This document shows, piece by piece, positions 1 to 12,800 of a DNA stretch of 64,000 bases (position 1 is the first letter of the stretch; each line of letters starts with the position of its first letter). The stretch lies in assembly GCA_949152475.1 (NCBI GenBank), contig OX424570.1, positions 15,310,694 to 15,374,693 on the forward strand. Reading direction: 5' to 3'. The notes beneath the pieces were generated by a model, which was not told the DNA's origin, did no database searches, and saw only the letters and a program-made list of their open reading frames with translations. A program made the translations under genes and the position numbers. Source of the stretch: Terebella lapidaria (Eukaryota > Annelida > Polychaeta > Terebellida > Terebellidae).

Positions 1-75
1 GTTTGCCAATTTAAATACAAAATGTTATATTTCATTATATCCCTTTTTCATTACCATACATATATCATTCGTGGT
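1..75 (-). other. start of bark-like 3' untranslated region
   Basis: Sequence directly downstream of the TAG stop on the minus strand. No AATAAA signal is seen before the window edge, so the polyadenylation site probably lies outside the window. Confidence 0.5.
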
Positions 76-893
76 CTACATGGCCCATTCCTGTGGTCTG
101 GGTCTCGGTGGTTTCTCACGCACGGTTCGAGCCAAATTGCCCTCGGACTGCCCCAGGCTGGGGTTCCTAGGACTCGGGCTGTAACTCCTAGGCGGGTACT
201 GAGAAGAAGTCGAAGCCAACCGCTGGGAAACGGATTGCATTCGCTGACTGGGTGATAATAGGGAGGAAACGCTCTTCGCTCGGCTACTGGCGACGCTCTG
301 CTCATCATCGTACGCGTCATTACGGTAGTAAACGTCACTGTCGCCGTAGTTCGTAGGAGCACGTATTTTTACCATCGTGATCTCGTTTTCCAGCCGCGGT
401 GGTCGGTAGTAATCCATCTGTCTGGACCGATTTGGCCCTGGGAGATCACTATCGAAGTAACTGGACTGATCCAGGCGTGACGTTGAGTGATCTAGAACAG
501 ATCCAGGCGTGTTCGGTCGCCGGAAGTCCATCTTGCCGGGCTCCGGGTAGTCGGAACTCTCCTCTAAAGTCACCCCAGTCAAGTCCAAGAAGCCACGACT
601 TCCTGATGTACTCAATGGCGGGGGACGTTTGCGCTTGCCACTGCCCCTTGCGTAAGCATCGTCCATAGCCTGCCCAAGAGCCCGGGCGCCTCTATTACTG
701 TAGACGGACGCCTTAGAACTGCCCATTACGCTCTTCTTGAGGTCAGTGCGGCGTTGTAGTCTCTCATACTTGCGCTGGCGGGATTTCAAGTAGGCAAAGG
801 CACAGAGGATGCAGACGATGAAGAGGACAGCACCAGTGACTCCTAGAGCGACCTGTATCGGCCACCAATAGATTGACGGGTTGATGTAAGGAT
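76..893 (-). CDS. bark: bark-like exon 20: transmembrane helix and cytoplasmic tail
   Basis: Begins DPYINPSIYWWPIQVALGVT, then the membrane segment GAVLFIVCILCAFAYL, and a basic stop-transfer run KSRQRKYERLQRRTDLKK. The remaining tail of about 220 residues is rich in Ser, Pro, Arg and Tyr (for example SRGFLDLTGVTLEESSDYPE, YYRPPRLENEITMVKI, SVASSRAKSVSSLLSPSQRM), with potential phosphosites and proline motifs near the end (REKPPRPRPQEWAM). The last four residues are not a standard PDZ ligand. TAG stop at 78-76. Confidence 0.92.
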
Positions 894-3800
894 CTGCAGA
901 GGAAAGCAGAAGTTAATGTCGGATGAATTCATGTCGCTGAAGACAGGAAACGAACAGGAAACAATTTCTTTCAGACTGACAAATTCCAATATTTCAGGTC
1001 ATCGTGTAATGCACAAACTGTTCATCTCATCTATCTATCTGTGCAACATATACATCCAATTCTTGCTATACCAGAGACATAATACCTGCATTAATCAAAA
1101 CAGAGCATTATTTCCTACACTCACCTCTCTCGCAGAGGAAGGGTAAGTTCTCTTCACAGTTGATGTGTTTGATCTGGTAGTTAATGAGAACTGTACACTT
1201 CCCCTCCTTTTGCCATTCGCTGTACGCCCAGGTACGCCAGAACTCATCGTAGTTCACCTACAAACGTACACAGACAGGTGCTCAAACATTGAATTTTCCG
1301 AGTTTGGATACTATTGAGCACATATAGAGGATAAAGGTTGTATTATAGGTTGTAATATTACTGTATGTCCTTCATTCTCACTTGTCAATGTATCTGCCTA
1401 TGTTCGTTTGAATCATAGTAGACAAATTGAATGACTAAAAAATGTAGTTATTTTTCTGCCGAGATCTACCTGCATGGACGATACAATCTCTCCCAGTTTT
1501 CTCTCATCATGCCGGTCTCGGGCCCACGCTACTCGAGCCCGATTCGCCTGCAGGTCAAAAATATGATTGTGACAGTTATCAAGATATGTGCATTTAGTCC
1601 CCATCATCCAACACTTCAACTGCAAAATTAAGTGTCTTATTATCTTGTATTTTCTCTTATGGTATATGTTTATGAGTCATAATGATAACTTGAGAAAAGA
1701 TTTTTCACCTTGCATTCCAGTTCGGCGTCTTTGTATGACACAACTCCTCCGAAGTACAGATAACATTTGTTGTTATCCAGGAGACGCCAGCCAGGATAAC
1801 ATCGACCTACGAGAAAAACGCCATGATGACTATCGCGTACTGAATGCATGTGAACTGGTGCGGGACCAGCAACAGTCTTCACTCGGTGGGTTTGGTCGGT
1901 GCTAACTTTGCAGTGGTTGATCCAGTATGTAACACGGATCTAACCGATTTCACGAATTTTCATTGATGCTAACTATCAAATTCAGTATTCATCATTATTA
2001 CCTCCCATTTAATCTGGTGGTACCATTACATATTATGACAACAAACAATGTGAAATATAGACCGATGTATAATCGAACAATCTATTACGTCACCAGATAG
2101 ACGAAAACAGCTACCGATTGGTTTTGTTAATTGTTACTTATTCATATGTCTTTACATGTTCATCTGAATCATTTAACGACAGCACCCCCACTAACCTTCA
2201 ATGACGGACTGGTTGGTGGCGTGTGCGGGAAGGTATTCCACCCCTATCAAGTTGTCATCATCCTTTCTGTCCCAGATTCGACCCGCCACGAACGTCTCAG
2301 ATCCGTGGCCCCACCAGTTGTACGGGGCATTCACCTCAGGGTAAGTACCATCGTCAAATCTGCAACGGGGTAACAAAAGAATAAAAACTAAATTTATGGA
2401 TGCTTCCCAAATATAATTATAATACTGCATATCATATTCTTCTTGGAAGAAGATATTTGATTTTGAATTTTTTTTTTTATGAAAAAGTAATTAAACTGTT
2501 TACCAGTAAATGCTATATCATATGTGGGTGTGAAATTTATATGAGAAACATTTCTAAATACCATTGCATGATATTGGCAATTCAGAAGAAACTAGACGCT
2601 TCCGGTTGCCTACGACCGCTTGGGTGTATCCCCCGTAGCCCTATCATCCCTGTTGCCCCAAATATATTGCTGATGTACATTGTGAGTGTGAAACCTTTCA
2701 GACTTATTGAAGGTCGAATTCAAGATCACCACTAAAATCACTGCATTCGAATTTCCATTTCGACATGTTCGAAAAAAATAACGAAATTACAGCCAGATAA
2801 AAGTTTTCACCTGAAGCTATATTTCAACTCAGAATATTTGACAAACTTGGTTCGCAACTAAGTTGCGAGATGACTAAATTGGAGCCAGATCGAACTTTTC
2901 ACTGTAAGTTATATTTCAACTCATACTATGTGCCAAACAACTCATACTATGTTCCAAGTTGAAATTCAAAGTAAAAGTTGACCAAAACTACATTTCAAGA
3001 TGACGAAATTGGAGCCAGATCAACTTTTCACCATAATTTAAATTTTAATTCATAATATGTGCAATTCAAGTAAAAGTTTACCAAAACTGCATTTCAAGAT
3101 GACGAAATTGGAGCCAGATCGATCTTTTCACCATAAATTATATTTTAATTCATAATATGTGCCAAACTTGGTTCCAAGTTGAAATTCGAAGTAAAAATTG
3201 ACTTTACTGGTAAAAATAATGTTAACTTATCCGGTTACACCAATGAAATCTCTACTGGACAAAACTTTCAAATTGTTGAGTTCAATAATAAATGTTTCCT
3301 GTCTTAACTCTTTTTCTTGAGGTCAATAATAGACTTAACTAGTAAAACTGATGTTAACTTATTCGGCTACAGCCATGAAATCTCTACTGCACAGAAGCTT
3401 TACCTTGTTGAGCCCAATAATAAATGTTTCTTGTCTTAACTATTTTTATTGTGGCCAATAATAGACTTAACTAGTAAAAATAATGTTAACTTATTCGGTT
3501 ACACCTGTGAAGTCTCTACTGGACAAAACCTTTACCTTGTTGAGCTCAATAATAAATGTTTCTCGTCTTAACTATTTTTATTGTGGTCAATAATAGACTT
3601 AACTAGTAAAACCAATGTTAACTTATTCAGTAATATTGTTCTTTTTTCACCAAAAACATCAGTTCTGTATTCTGAACAAGAATCCAGTGCAATTTGCTTT
3701 CATAGTACAGGTTATTGGAGTGATCACACATGTCAAAGTAGGTATTTTAATTGTCGTAATAAGTTAACCTCTCAAACTTATTAATATTTATTCGATCATT

Positions 3801-6800
3801 CTGAAAAACAATAGGTTTCGTGTGATGGTCTTTCTCATTGAGCCTGTGCGATTTCATCATCATTCATTGAAAACTCCCACCCGTAGAGCGTTCACAACCC
3901 ATGTGTGTTAAACAGGCTAATTTGAGCACAAAATGTTACGCCAATCGGCTATTTTGGTTGCTATGGCAACCAAAATCGATAGGTGTCCAGACCTCACCAT
4001 AAGACCTGTCCATATAAAATATTATCAAAATCGGTTCATATTTGCAACCTGCAGCGCGTTCACAAGAAAGTGTCTGCGGACGCGGACGCGTAATAAGTTA
4101 ACCTCTCAAACTTATTAATATTTATTCGATCATTCTGAAAAACAATAGGTTTCGTGTGATGGTCTTTCTCATTGAGCCTGTGCGATTTCATCATCATTCA
4201 TTGAAAACTCCCACCCGTAGAGCGTTCACAACCCATGTGTGTTAAACAGGCTAATTTGAGCACAAAATGTTACGCCAATCGGCTATTTTGGTTGCTATGG
4301 CAACCAAAATCGATAGGTGTCCAGACCTCACCATAAGACCTGTCCATATAAAATATTATCAAAATCGGTTCATATTTGCAACCTGCAGCGCGTTCACAAG
4401 AAAGTGTCTGCGGACGCGGACGCTCCACAACAAATGCCCGTAGGCGCATATGAACCAGTTCATACGAACCTGCACGTTTCATAGAAAAGGTTCATATGAA
4501 CTGGTTCAAGTAAAAGTTGGACCAAATCACAGAAAGTTGAACCAGTGGACACTTGGACCTATAACTGCTCAGAATTTGTAGAGGCCCATTGTCCACATGA
4601 ATGGTTGCTATGGGGATATTTAAAATTTCTAGAAAGTCAACAATGCATGTAGAAGTTTCAACATTTGAGAAGTGGTTCATACGAACCTGCACATTCCACA
4701 GGAAAAGTTCATATGAACCAGTTTGTATTTGGTTCATCTTTTTGAGATTTGGTGCAAGTTTGAGATTTTTGGTTCAACTTTTTGGTCCAAAACATGAACC
4801 AGTTCATATGAACCTGTGACTAAGAAACGCGCTCATTCACAAGATAAGCATCTAGTATCAACCAATATTAAAAATACCAGCAATGTCTACAAGACAATGC
4901 TGATAGTAGGCCTACATGCATTTGGGGGTATAACATTGAACCTCATGCTGAACATACTAGTAAACAATCAGTACTCACTTGGTTCTGTTGAAGGTCACCA
5001 TCTCATGAATATTCCATTGGTTCTGAAAGAAGTTATCCTTGAAGCTGAACTTGGCGCTGCGTAGGAATACAGTCGAACGGTTTGCCGCATACGCCTGATT
5101 GTCGTAAAACGAGTTGCGCAAATAGTACTGATTAATATCGATCTGTTCGTTCACTGATGCGTTCAGTATACACTGTCCAGTGTTGTTGTACACTATGTTT
5201 GTGGTGTAGTTCAGTCGTACGCCGAACATCGAGATGACGTTCCTATCACCAACATCATTGTACGCGATGTAGTTGTTCTGGATCTCGAATCCGTTGAAGT
5301 GGTGACCTAACAGGAACAAGATGAAAATTTGTGTGACTATTTCTCTTTTTTTATGTGTGTGTGTGTGTGCTATTCAGTTGATATTGCACACAATACCAAC
5401 GAATTTAGAATACAGTATATGTACTGATTCAATTATTACCTAACAAATCCTGTCAAGCACACTATACTTAGTATACATTCATACAGATAACACCACAGCA
5501 TGTGAATGAAGGTTTATATTTTTTAACTTTTGCATAATTTATGAATACATTATATTTTCCAACCAATGACAACAAACCTTCCACGTGCAGGGACTCCCCG
5601 TGTGTGTTGTAAGTGATGACATTATTGGTTATGTTGAAGTATATGGCGTCACTTCTGGAAGTGGTTGTGGAGTTGATCTCAATGCCGCCGCCATTCCCCG
5701 CCATGTAGTTATTGGATACCGTAGCCAGGCGCGAGTTCTGTATGAAGGGTAGAAAAACTCTTGATAATTGGACACTCATTGGCAGCAAAATTTACAATTA
5801 TTTAATGAGACCATGCTGGGTAAACGAGCTCCTACTGTTGGTAAAAGTCGCAAAAATATGCAAGCGGTTTCCGTTATAACGGCATGAAATTATTATAGGG
5901 CATTCTTGGATTTTTGTGTTTTCATAACTGGAAAATCGCATAAATATTCGAAACCGATTTTCATTGTCTATCTCTTTTACCTGAACGAACATCTGTACGA
6001 CATGAGGCGAGGTCAAGTTGAGCATCTTCAGGCCGTTGCGCTGTACTCGGTTACTCTCCACGATAAAGGCAGGGTTCTCCTCGCCGACGTTCGAGAACGT
6101 GAAACCCCCGCCCTCGTTATCCGTGATCACACTGTTAGCGATCCTCTGCTTCAACCCGGGCCCTGGAAGAATATAAATGGAGGTGTTATTAACTATTGTG
6201 TGTACGTTGGGAGTGTTGTCTCAAACAACCAATGTCATGTACAATAATCTTTATATTTTGTTCAAGCCTAAACACTAGTCCAGGCATTTTTGTGGCAAAT
6301 ACTTGTGTATTGATTTTATGATACACAAATCTATAGAGCATTTATTTATAATACAATTGAAGGCGTACATGATGTGAACCGTGATATTTACCAAGTCCTG
6401 GGTTTCCTCCAGATGAGTACGGTAAGCTGACGACCTCTGCGATGAATCCGAAGTCCCCGTAAGCTGCAGAGGCCGTGATGCGAATACTCATCGTGTCATA
6501 GTAGGTACTCGTTTCGTACGGTTTCCTCTTTTCGACCAAGTCACTGCCAGCGTCTAGCTTAGTTATCAACATGTCTGGCGAGAAGAATTCTCCATTGTAG
6601 AGCTCGATAGCGTTTTCGTAGAAAGTGTCATTGTAGATGTTGATTTGCAGCAAGCGGAAGCCAATTCGCTTGTTGGGTTCTTTGCTGCGAATGATCTTGA
6701 TGCAATCAATGGTGTCGAATTTATACTTGTAGTATACGAGTATGCGATTCTTAACGTGTAGGAGTTTCTCAGAAGTACACATTCTGACAAGGCCGAATAT

Positions 6801-9800
6801 ATCGTAGGGAATAGTACTCTTCGTAAGTGGCATGAATGAAGACTGTGTGTTTTCATAGTTCGAGTCTCCATTCAGAATCAGCCCGCCAAATGCGTAGCCG
6901 TTGTTCATGTGGATCTCGTTGCGAAGAATCTCGAATTCTCCACGTGGAGCGACATAGTCATAAGCGTTGGAGTTACTATGAGTAATTCTGGTGTAGTCAG
7001 TACTCGGAGAGCGGTGAATCGCCTGAACGGCCGCAACCTTCTCCTCATGCAAGATCCCTGCACCGTAGATATCAACATAGTCCAACAATGAGAATCCTGG
7101 CGTAATGTTCCCGTCTTCGAAGTCGGGAGCAGAGAACCTCACATTTCCCCAGTATTCATACTCTGGAGCCAGATTCCTTGGCCCACATCTCATGAAGACG
7201 TATTCTCTCGCCTCCATGCAAGTGTAGAGGTTATAGTTGTCCTTATAGCGACAGCGCTCCAAAGAAGCCTCGCTGCCGTCACATATGAAAGTGTCCCTCC
7301 AGAACCATTCGATGAGCTGCTCGTGCATCTTTGGATACCCGAATACATAGTGATCGTATAGCGAGGAGCGTCTCACGATGGCGTTTGAACTTTCCATTCC
7401 CATCGACTTGCAGGCCACTTCAGCGGTCCTCTCGTTGAAGTTGAAATCGCAAATGAGCGCCCAGCGTCGCTCCGTGGCATTGTAAATCTCGATGAATCCC
7501 TCTTCAGGGACATCCCCACCGCTTAGTCTAACTTGAAGTGGTTCATCATCGGTTCTCTGGCTTCCATGCAGAGGACCTCCGACACTCGTCCGTCTCTTAG
7601 CCCTTCCAGTCCCGCTGGCAGGCTGGAGTGCTGATTTGGGAATTGGGTTGAACTTCACACGTTCATCCTCCTCGCCTAAAGCACTCATCGAACCCAACAC
7701 TAATATGCCAATATTCGGGTAGAATTGCAACTCTACTCCACGTGTTATCACTAGAGAACCCGTGGGCATGATAGTGAGGTCTCTGTTGACGATGTAAGGT
7801 TGATCGCGATTCTCAAGACGTATGTGGCCCTCAATTCGACCACCTAGAGGTTTAGAAGGGTCAAAGACTGGGACGAACTTCCCTTCATCCGCCGGTGGCG
7901 CATCATAGTAGCTACCAGTCAAGTGGGGATAGTACTCGGCAATGGCGTAGCTATTCCAGTCATCAATATCGAATATACGAAGAAGGATCTCCTCTTGGTT
8001 GGCCGTTCCCCACCAGTTTTGCCTGACGTCCAAGTAGTTTTCAAGTGAGGATGAGGCGTAGCCACCCACGAGTTCATAGTCTAGTTGGTTATCGAAGAGG
8101 TTCCTGTTGATGGTGATGTTCTGGACGCCTTTGATACCCATAGCGTATGTAGTGGGAGTACTAGTAGCTTGGGGAGGTGATGTATCGTTCAGTTTTTTGT
8201 TCCTCCGGAAATTGTTGTACATTATGGTGGCATCAACCCAGCGGGTGTACGGCGTATGACTGTCCATGTTAATCTCAAACATGTATTTCCCTTCGTTCTC
8301 GATGATTTCATTGTCGTACATTTCAAAGTCCTTCTCTGTTCCGGAGATGGTTATACATCCGCTCCTACAAACGTTCTTCTGGAAGCGGTTTCTCGCGATA
8401 CTCGAGTTGCAGTAGAACCCATCCACTCGCAACTCAAAATCGAAGTTGTTCTCAAATATGGTATCGTTTATATCAACACTGTGATTATATAATTCTGAGT
8501 ACATCAGATTCACTTTCGGGAGTTCAATCATGAAACCGCCACCGAAATTCCCCTCGAATCGGTTATTCGTTACTTCCCAGATCCAGACGTTATTCGAGAA
8601 CTCCACATGGTTGTGTTCACCGATGACACCGCCTCCATTTCCTTTGATCAAACACGCTTCTATCGAGTACTGGATTTCAGCGATCTTCTCAGGGTATTGA
8701 AGTTCTTCAAACGTAGGCAAGTACAGTTCATGGTATTTGGTGATGCTCGGTGCATGAAGGGCTTCATGGTAGTTGTTTTGGAAGGTAATGCCAAACATCT
8801 CGATGGTTTCCCAGCGGTATCTGAAGAAGAGGTCGAGGTATTCGTTGGAAGGCTGGTTGTAGTGTCTCGTTACGATCCCGTGTTCGTTATCAGTTGTAGT
8901 AGTGTTCTTCACTCGCAGCTCGGCAAACGGCCATCGCCAATGGTTTCTCTCTGAAAATTCAAATTTTGTACTTTATTTATCAAATTCCTTTCAGCAATCT
9001 TCGTCCAAAAAAGCATTATTGCTTTGAGATGTACCAATGAAATATTATAATATTCTTAGATAATCCATACAGTAATGTAAATTGTTAAAAATGTTATTAT
9101 ACTAATAACATTATATAACATTATATGTTATTACACTAATAACAATATTGTCAAAAACAAGGGCAAATTTCTATGACGATTTCCAGCTAGTGATTCAGCA
9201 TACACTTACTAGCCCTGACGACGAAGGCAAATCGTCCCGATGAGACAACAGCGACGTCCCAGTAAACCGTGAGGTACTGGCCCATGGATTGAACTGGGAA
9301 GTCAGGTAGATCCTCCTCTATCTTCCAATTCCTCGTTGCTTCGCTGATGCTGTCCTTCTTGCTGTCGTAGACGGTGATGTTCTCCCGTCGGTTGTCCGGG
9401 TGGTAGTCTATGATGTCTAGAACGACTTGGAACTGTGCGTCGACTCGGACTTCCATGATGTAGTTGGTTCTTTCGCTGTAGGATTGAATCTGCGTGAGAA
9501 CGAACTCTTTTGCTTCTTCTCCGAGATAGAGCTCAGCGTGTTCTTCGAAGTATTTTGGCTCGTGGATGCCACTTCTCAATTCCCTAGCTTCGTACGTGGT
9601 ATAGTGCGGGTTGTACTCGAAACCTGCCTTTCGGTTGCCGCTTAAGACGCAATCGAACATTTCGAAGAATGAACCGCGTATCGAAACGCCGTTTCCGTAG
9701 TTATTCTGGATTGTACTGTGACGGATCGCAGGGTTTGAGTAGATATCATTCTTCATTATTTCGATACCATCGTGGATGTTGCTGACGACGTTAACGTGTT

Positions 9801-12800
9801 CTATAGTGTGGGTGTTGTAGTCGATGCGCATGGCAGGTGCGTACATGATGAGGGTGGGGTCTCGGAGACCAGCCTGCGTGATGACTGTGTGAACGAGACG
9901 ACTGGGCTCAGCCTTCGCCACGAAGTGGATGCCTGGAATGATCACAAGACAAGTGAATAGAAATTGGTTCATCCCGACTTCCAAACGTTGATCATTGTAG
10001 GTTTTACTTTGGCTTCATCACAATGTATATGTCGGTAATTGACTGACTGTTGTAACACTGCCATGTGTATTATTGGACGCTACCAAAAAAAATTAGGCCA
10101 AGGGCCGAAAATAGGTTACCGGACAATATTTAATATCTTAGATGTTAGCCAGGTCACTGGTTGAATTCAAGGTCAAGAGAATATTCAGAATATATAACAT
10201 TAAGCATATATCATGTCCACAGTTGATTGCTAAGCTGTAAATTCAATAATCAGAGAGATATTAGCAATTTTGTGCTGTGGCCTTGAGAATGAAGGGGCAA
10301 AGGTCGAATTCAAGGTCATCAAAATATTCAATGTATATCATTTTCTATATCATGGCCACAATTGATTCCCAAGCCATACAGTCAATAGAGGAGCAAATAT
10401 GAGCCAGTTTGTCCTGTGACCTTGAAAATGAGGTCAGAGGTCAAATTCAAGGTATCGAGAATATTCAGCATATATCATCTCCTATATGTCCACAATTGAT
10501 TCTAAAGCTGTAAAATCGATAATAAGTGAGCTATTAGCCATTTTGTCCTGTGACCTTGAAAATGAGGTCAAAGGTCAAATTCAAGGTCATGACAATAATC
10601 TGCATATATCATTTCCTATATGTTCATAATTGATTGCTAAGCTGTAAAGTCGATAACAAGCGAGATATTAGCCATTTTGTCCTGTGACCTTGAAAATGAG
10701 GTACAAGGTCAAATTCAAGGTCATCAGAATATTCAGCATATATCATTTCCTATATGTCCACAATTGATTCCTAAGCTGTAGAGTCGATAATAAGCGAGAT
10801 ATAAGCCATTTTGTGCTCTGACCTTGAAACTGAGTTCAGAGGTCAAATTCAAGGTCACGAGAATATTCAGCATATATTATTTCCTATATGTCCACAATTG
10901 ATTCCTAAGCTGTAGAGTCGATAATAAGCAAGATATAAGCCATTTTGTGCTATGACCTTGAAACTGAGGTCAGAGGTCAAATTCAAGGTCACGAGAATAT
11001 TCAGCATATATCATTTCCTATATGTCCACAATTGATTCCTAGTCTCTAATCTCAATATTAAGTGAGATATTAGGCATAATGTGTCCCATTATAAAGCATA
11101 GGAGAATTTAACATGGGAAAGTCCCATTTGGGCCGAGTTTGGGCCAAAATGGCCCACTTCGAGCGATTCAAGCGCAACGAAATTTATAGACATCATAGGA
11201 GTACATATGAGGAGTCTTATTTATCAAAAAGAAAAAAAGTTACTGAACAGATTTTGAGAAAATGGCCGCCAAAGTCCAAAATCAGGCATTTTCCGTCGAA
11301 AACGGCCGCCATTTTGAAAAAAATGTGAAAATCAAAAAACTAAAAAATACCTCCTTCTTGAATTATTTTTAAGTATTTTTGTGCAAAATTTCAGAAAAAT
11401 TCGCCTGTAAACAAAAAAGATAAAAATGTGGACGACGACGACGGACGACGACGACGACGACGACGACGACGGACGACGGACGCAACGCCATGCCAATAGG
11501 TTATCGGACCATAGGTCCGGTAACCTAAAAAAATGAATATTTATTGTCTTGGCTACCAAAGAATGAATACATATACTTATTGTCTCAGGTAAAGCTGGCC
11601 TTTGGAATATTCATAGCAATTCATGCATTTTTTTAAAACATTCATAGCAATTTTTTAAAAACATTCATAGCAATTTTTTTGGACTCCTTCGAAGCTGTTA
11701 AGTGCTCCTCTAAAATTGCTAGCAATAAACATGTACCCAACTGAGTAAATATTCAGGTGTCGCTTCAGAGGTTTTACTCACCAGCCCATGTTGGCGGTTT
11801 ACACCTGAGGTAGACATCCTGTGTGTGGTTACACGAGTGGTCGTACTCGTGGTCTGCTGGGCATTTCGTGACGTCCATATCGAGCTCACTACAGCGTACA
11901 CTACTCCGCCAGATCGGCTGCGTGTCGCCACCCGAAGTACCATCATAGAACCCCCAGTCATCCGGGTGTACCACGTAACCCAGCATTTGACAGGAGATCG
12001 AGGCCGATATGATGTTCCAACCCTTGAAGGAATAATACGTTTTTGTTATGATAACTATGTTGTAGATCATGTTTTTTTAGGGTTTCCCTATCTGTTTTCA
12101 CTTTTTTAATCCTACGGTCTGGAAACTCTTTGAATACCGTGGTCAACCATGACGCCTTCGAACATGATTTACCATGTTTTTATGATTAGAGATTTTCATT
12201 TCATTTTTTTAAAACTACCGGTATTCTTGTTTATTCTCCTAATACCAATATTGTGTCGTTTGGAAAAGTAATTCAAGCAAACATGCGTATGCTCAATTTG
12301 CACACAAGGCACATGTTAATCAAATTACATATTCCTTTCTGTCATTACCTCATTGCAGACAGTCCCCCATTCATATTCCCCGTCCGGTTTTATTTCCAGT
12401 CTTCCCTCCATCTCGTTTGGCCCGTCAACGAGTCGTACGATGCTACTGTTATGGAACGACGTATCATTCTTCATCTTGATAATGACTGGTTGCTCCGCCG
12501 TACCTTGTGCCTCGATGAAACCTTGGATGAATATCCCGATGGCATTCTCGACTTCCAACGTGGTTCCTCTAGACAGGATCAGTTTTCCCCTAGCGTTTAC
12601 AGCCATGACGCTAATATCTTTGTCCACAGTGTAAGTCGTGTCCTCCTGGGTACGCCATTCTGTCGTCAGTTGGCCACCGATCACGGTATCCCTCTGGAAA
12701 GGCGGCTCGAAGCGTTCCTCGTCCGTGTTTAGAATCTTTGTGTAGAGGTGGTCGTTGGACAAAGACGGCCAGTAGTCCATCGCGGGGAGGTCATATCTGC

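Noticed and set aside
9933-9984. ATG and hydrophobic stretch that look like a signal peptide for a separate gene starting at 9984
   Set aside because: A good acceptor at 9934-9933 in matching phase joins this exon to exon 10, and the protein pattern runs on; the hydrophobic stretch is intronic.
11435-11490. GAC-rich tract as a coding poly-Asp region
   Set aside because: It is the CGTC-rich end of the array-bearing repeat, seen again at 22080-22130 and 52760-52800.
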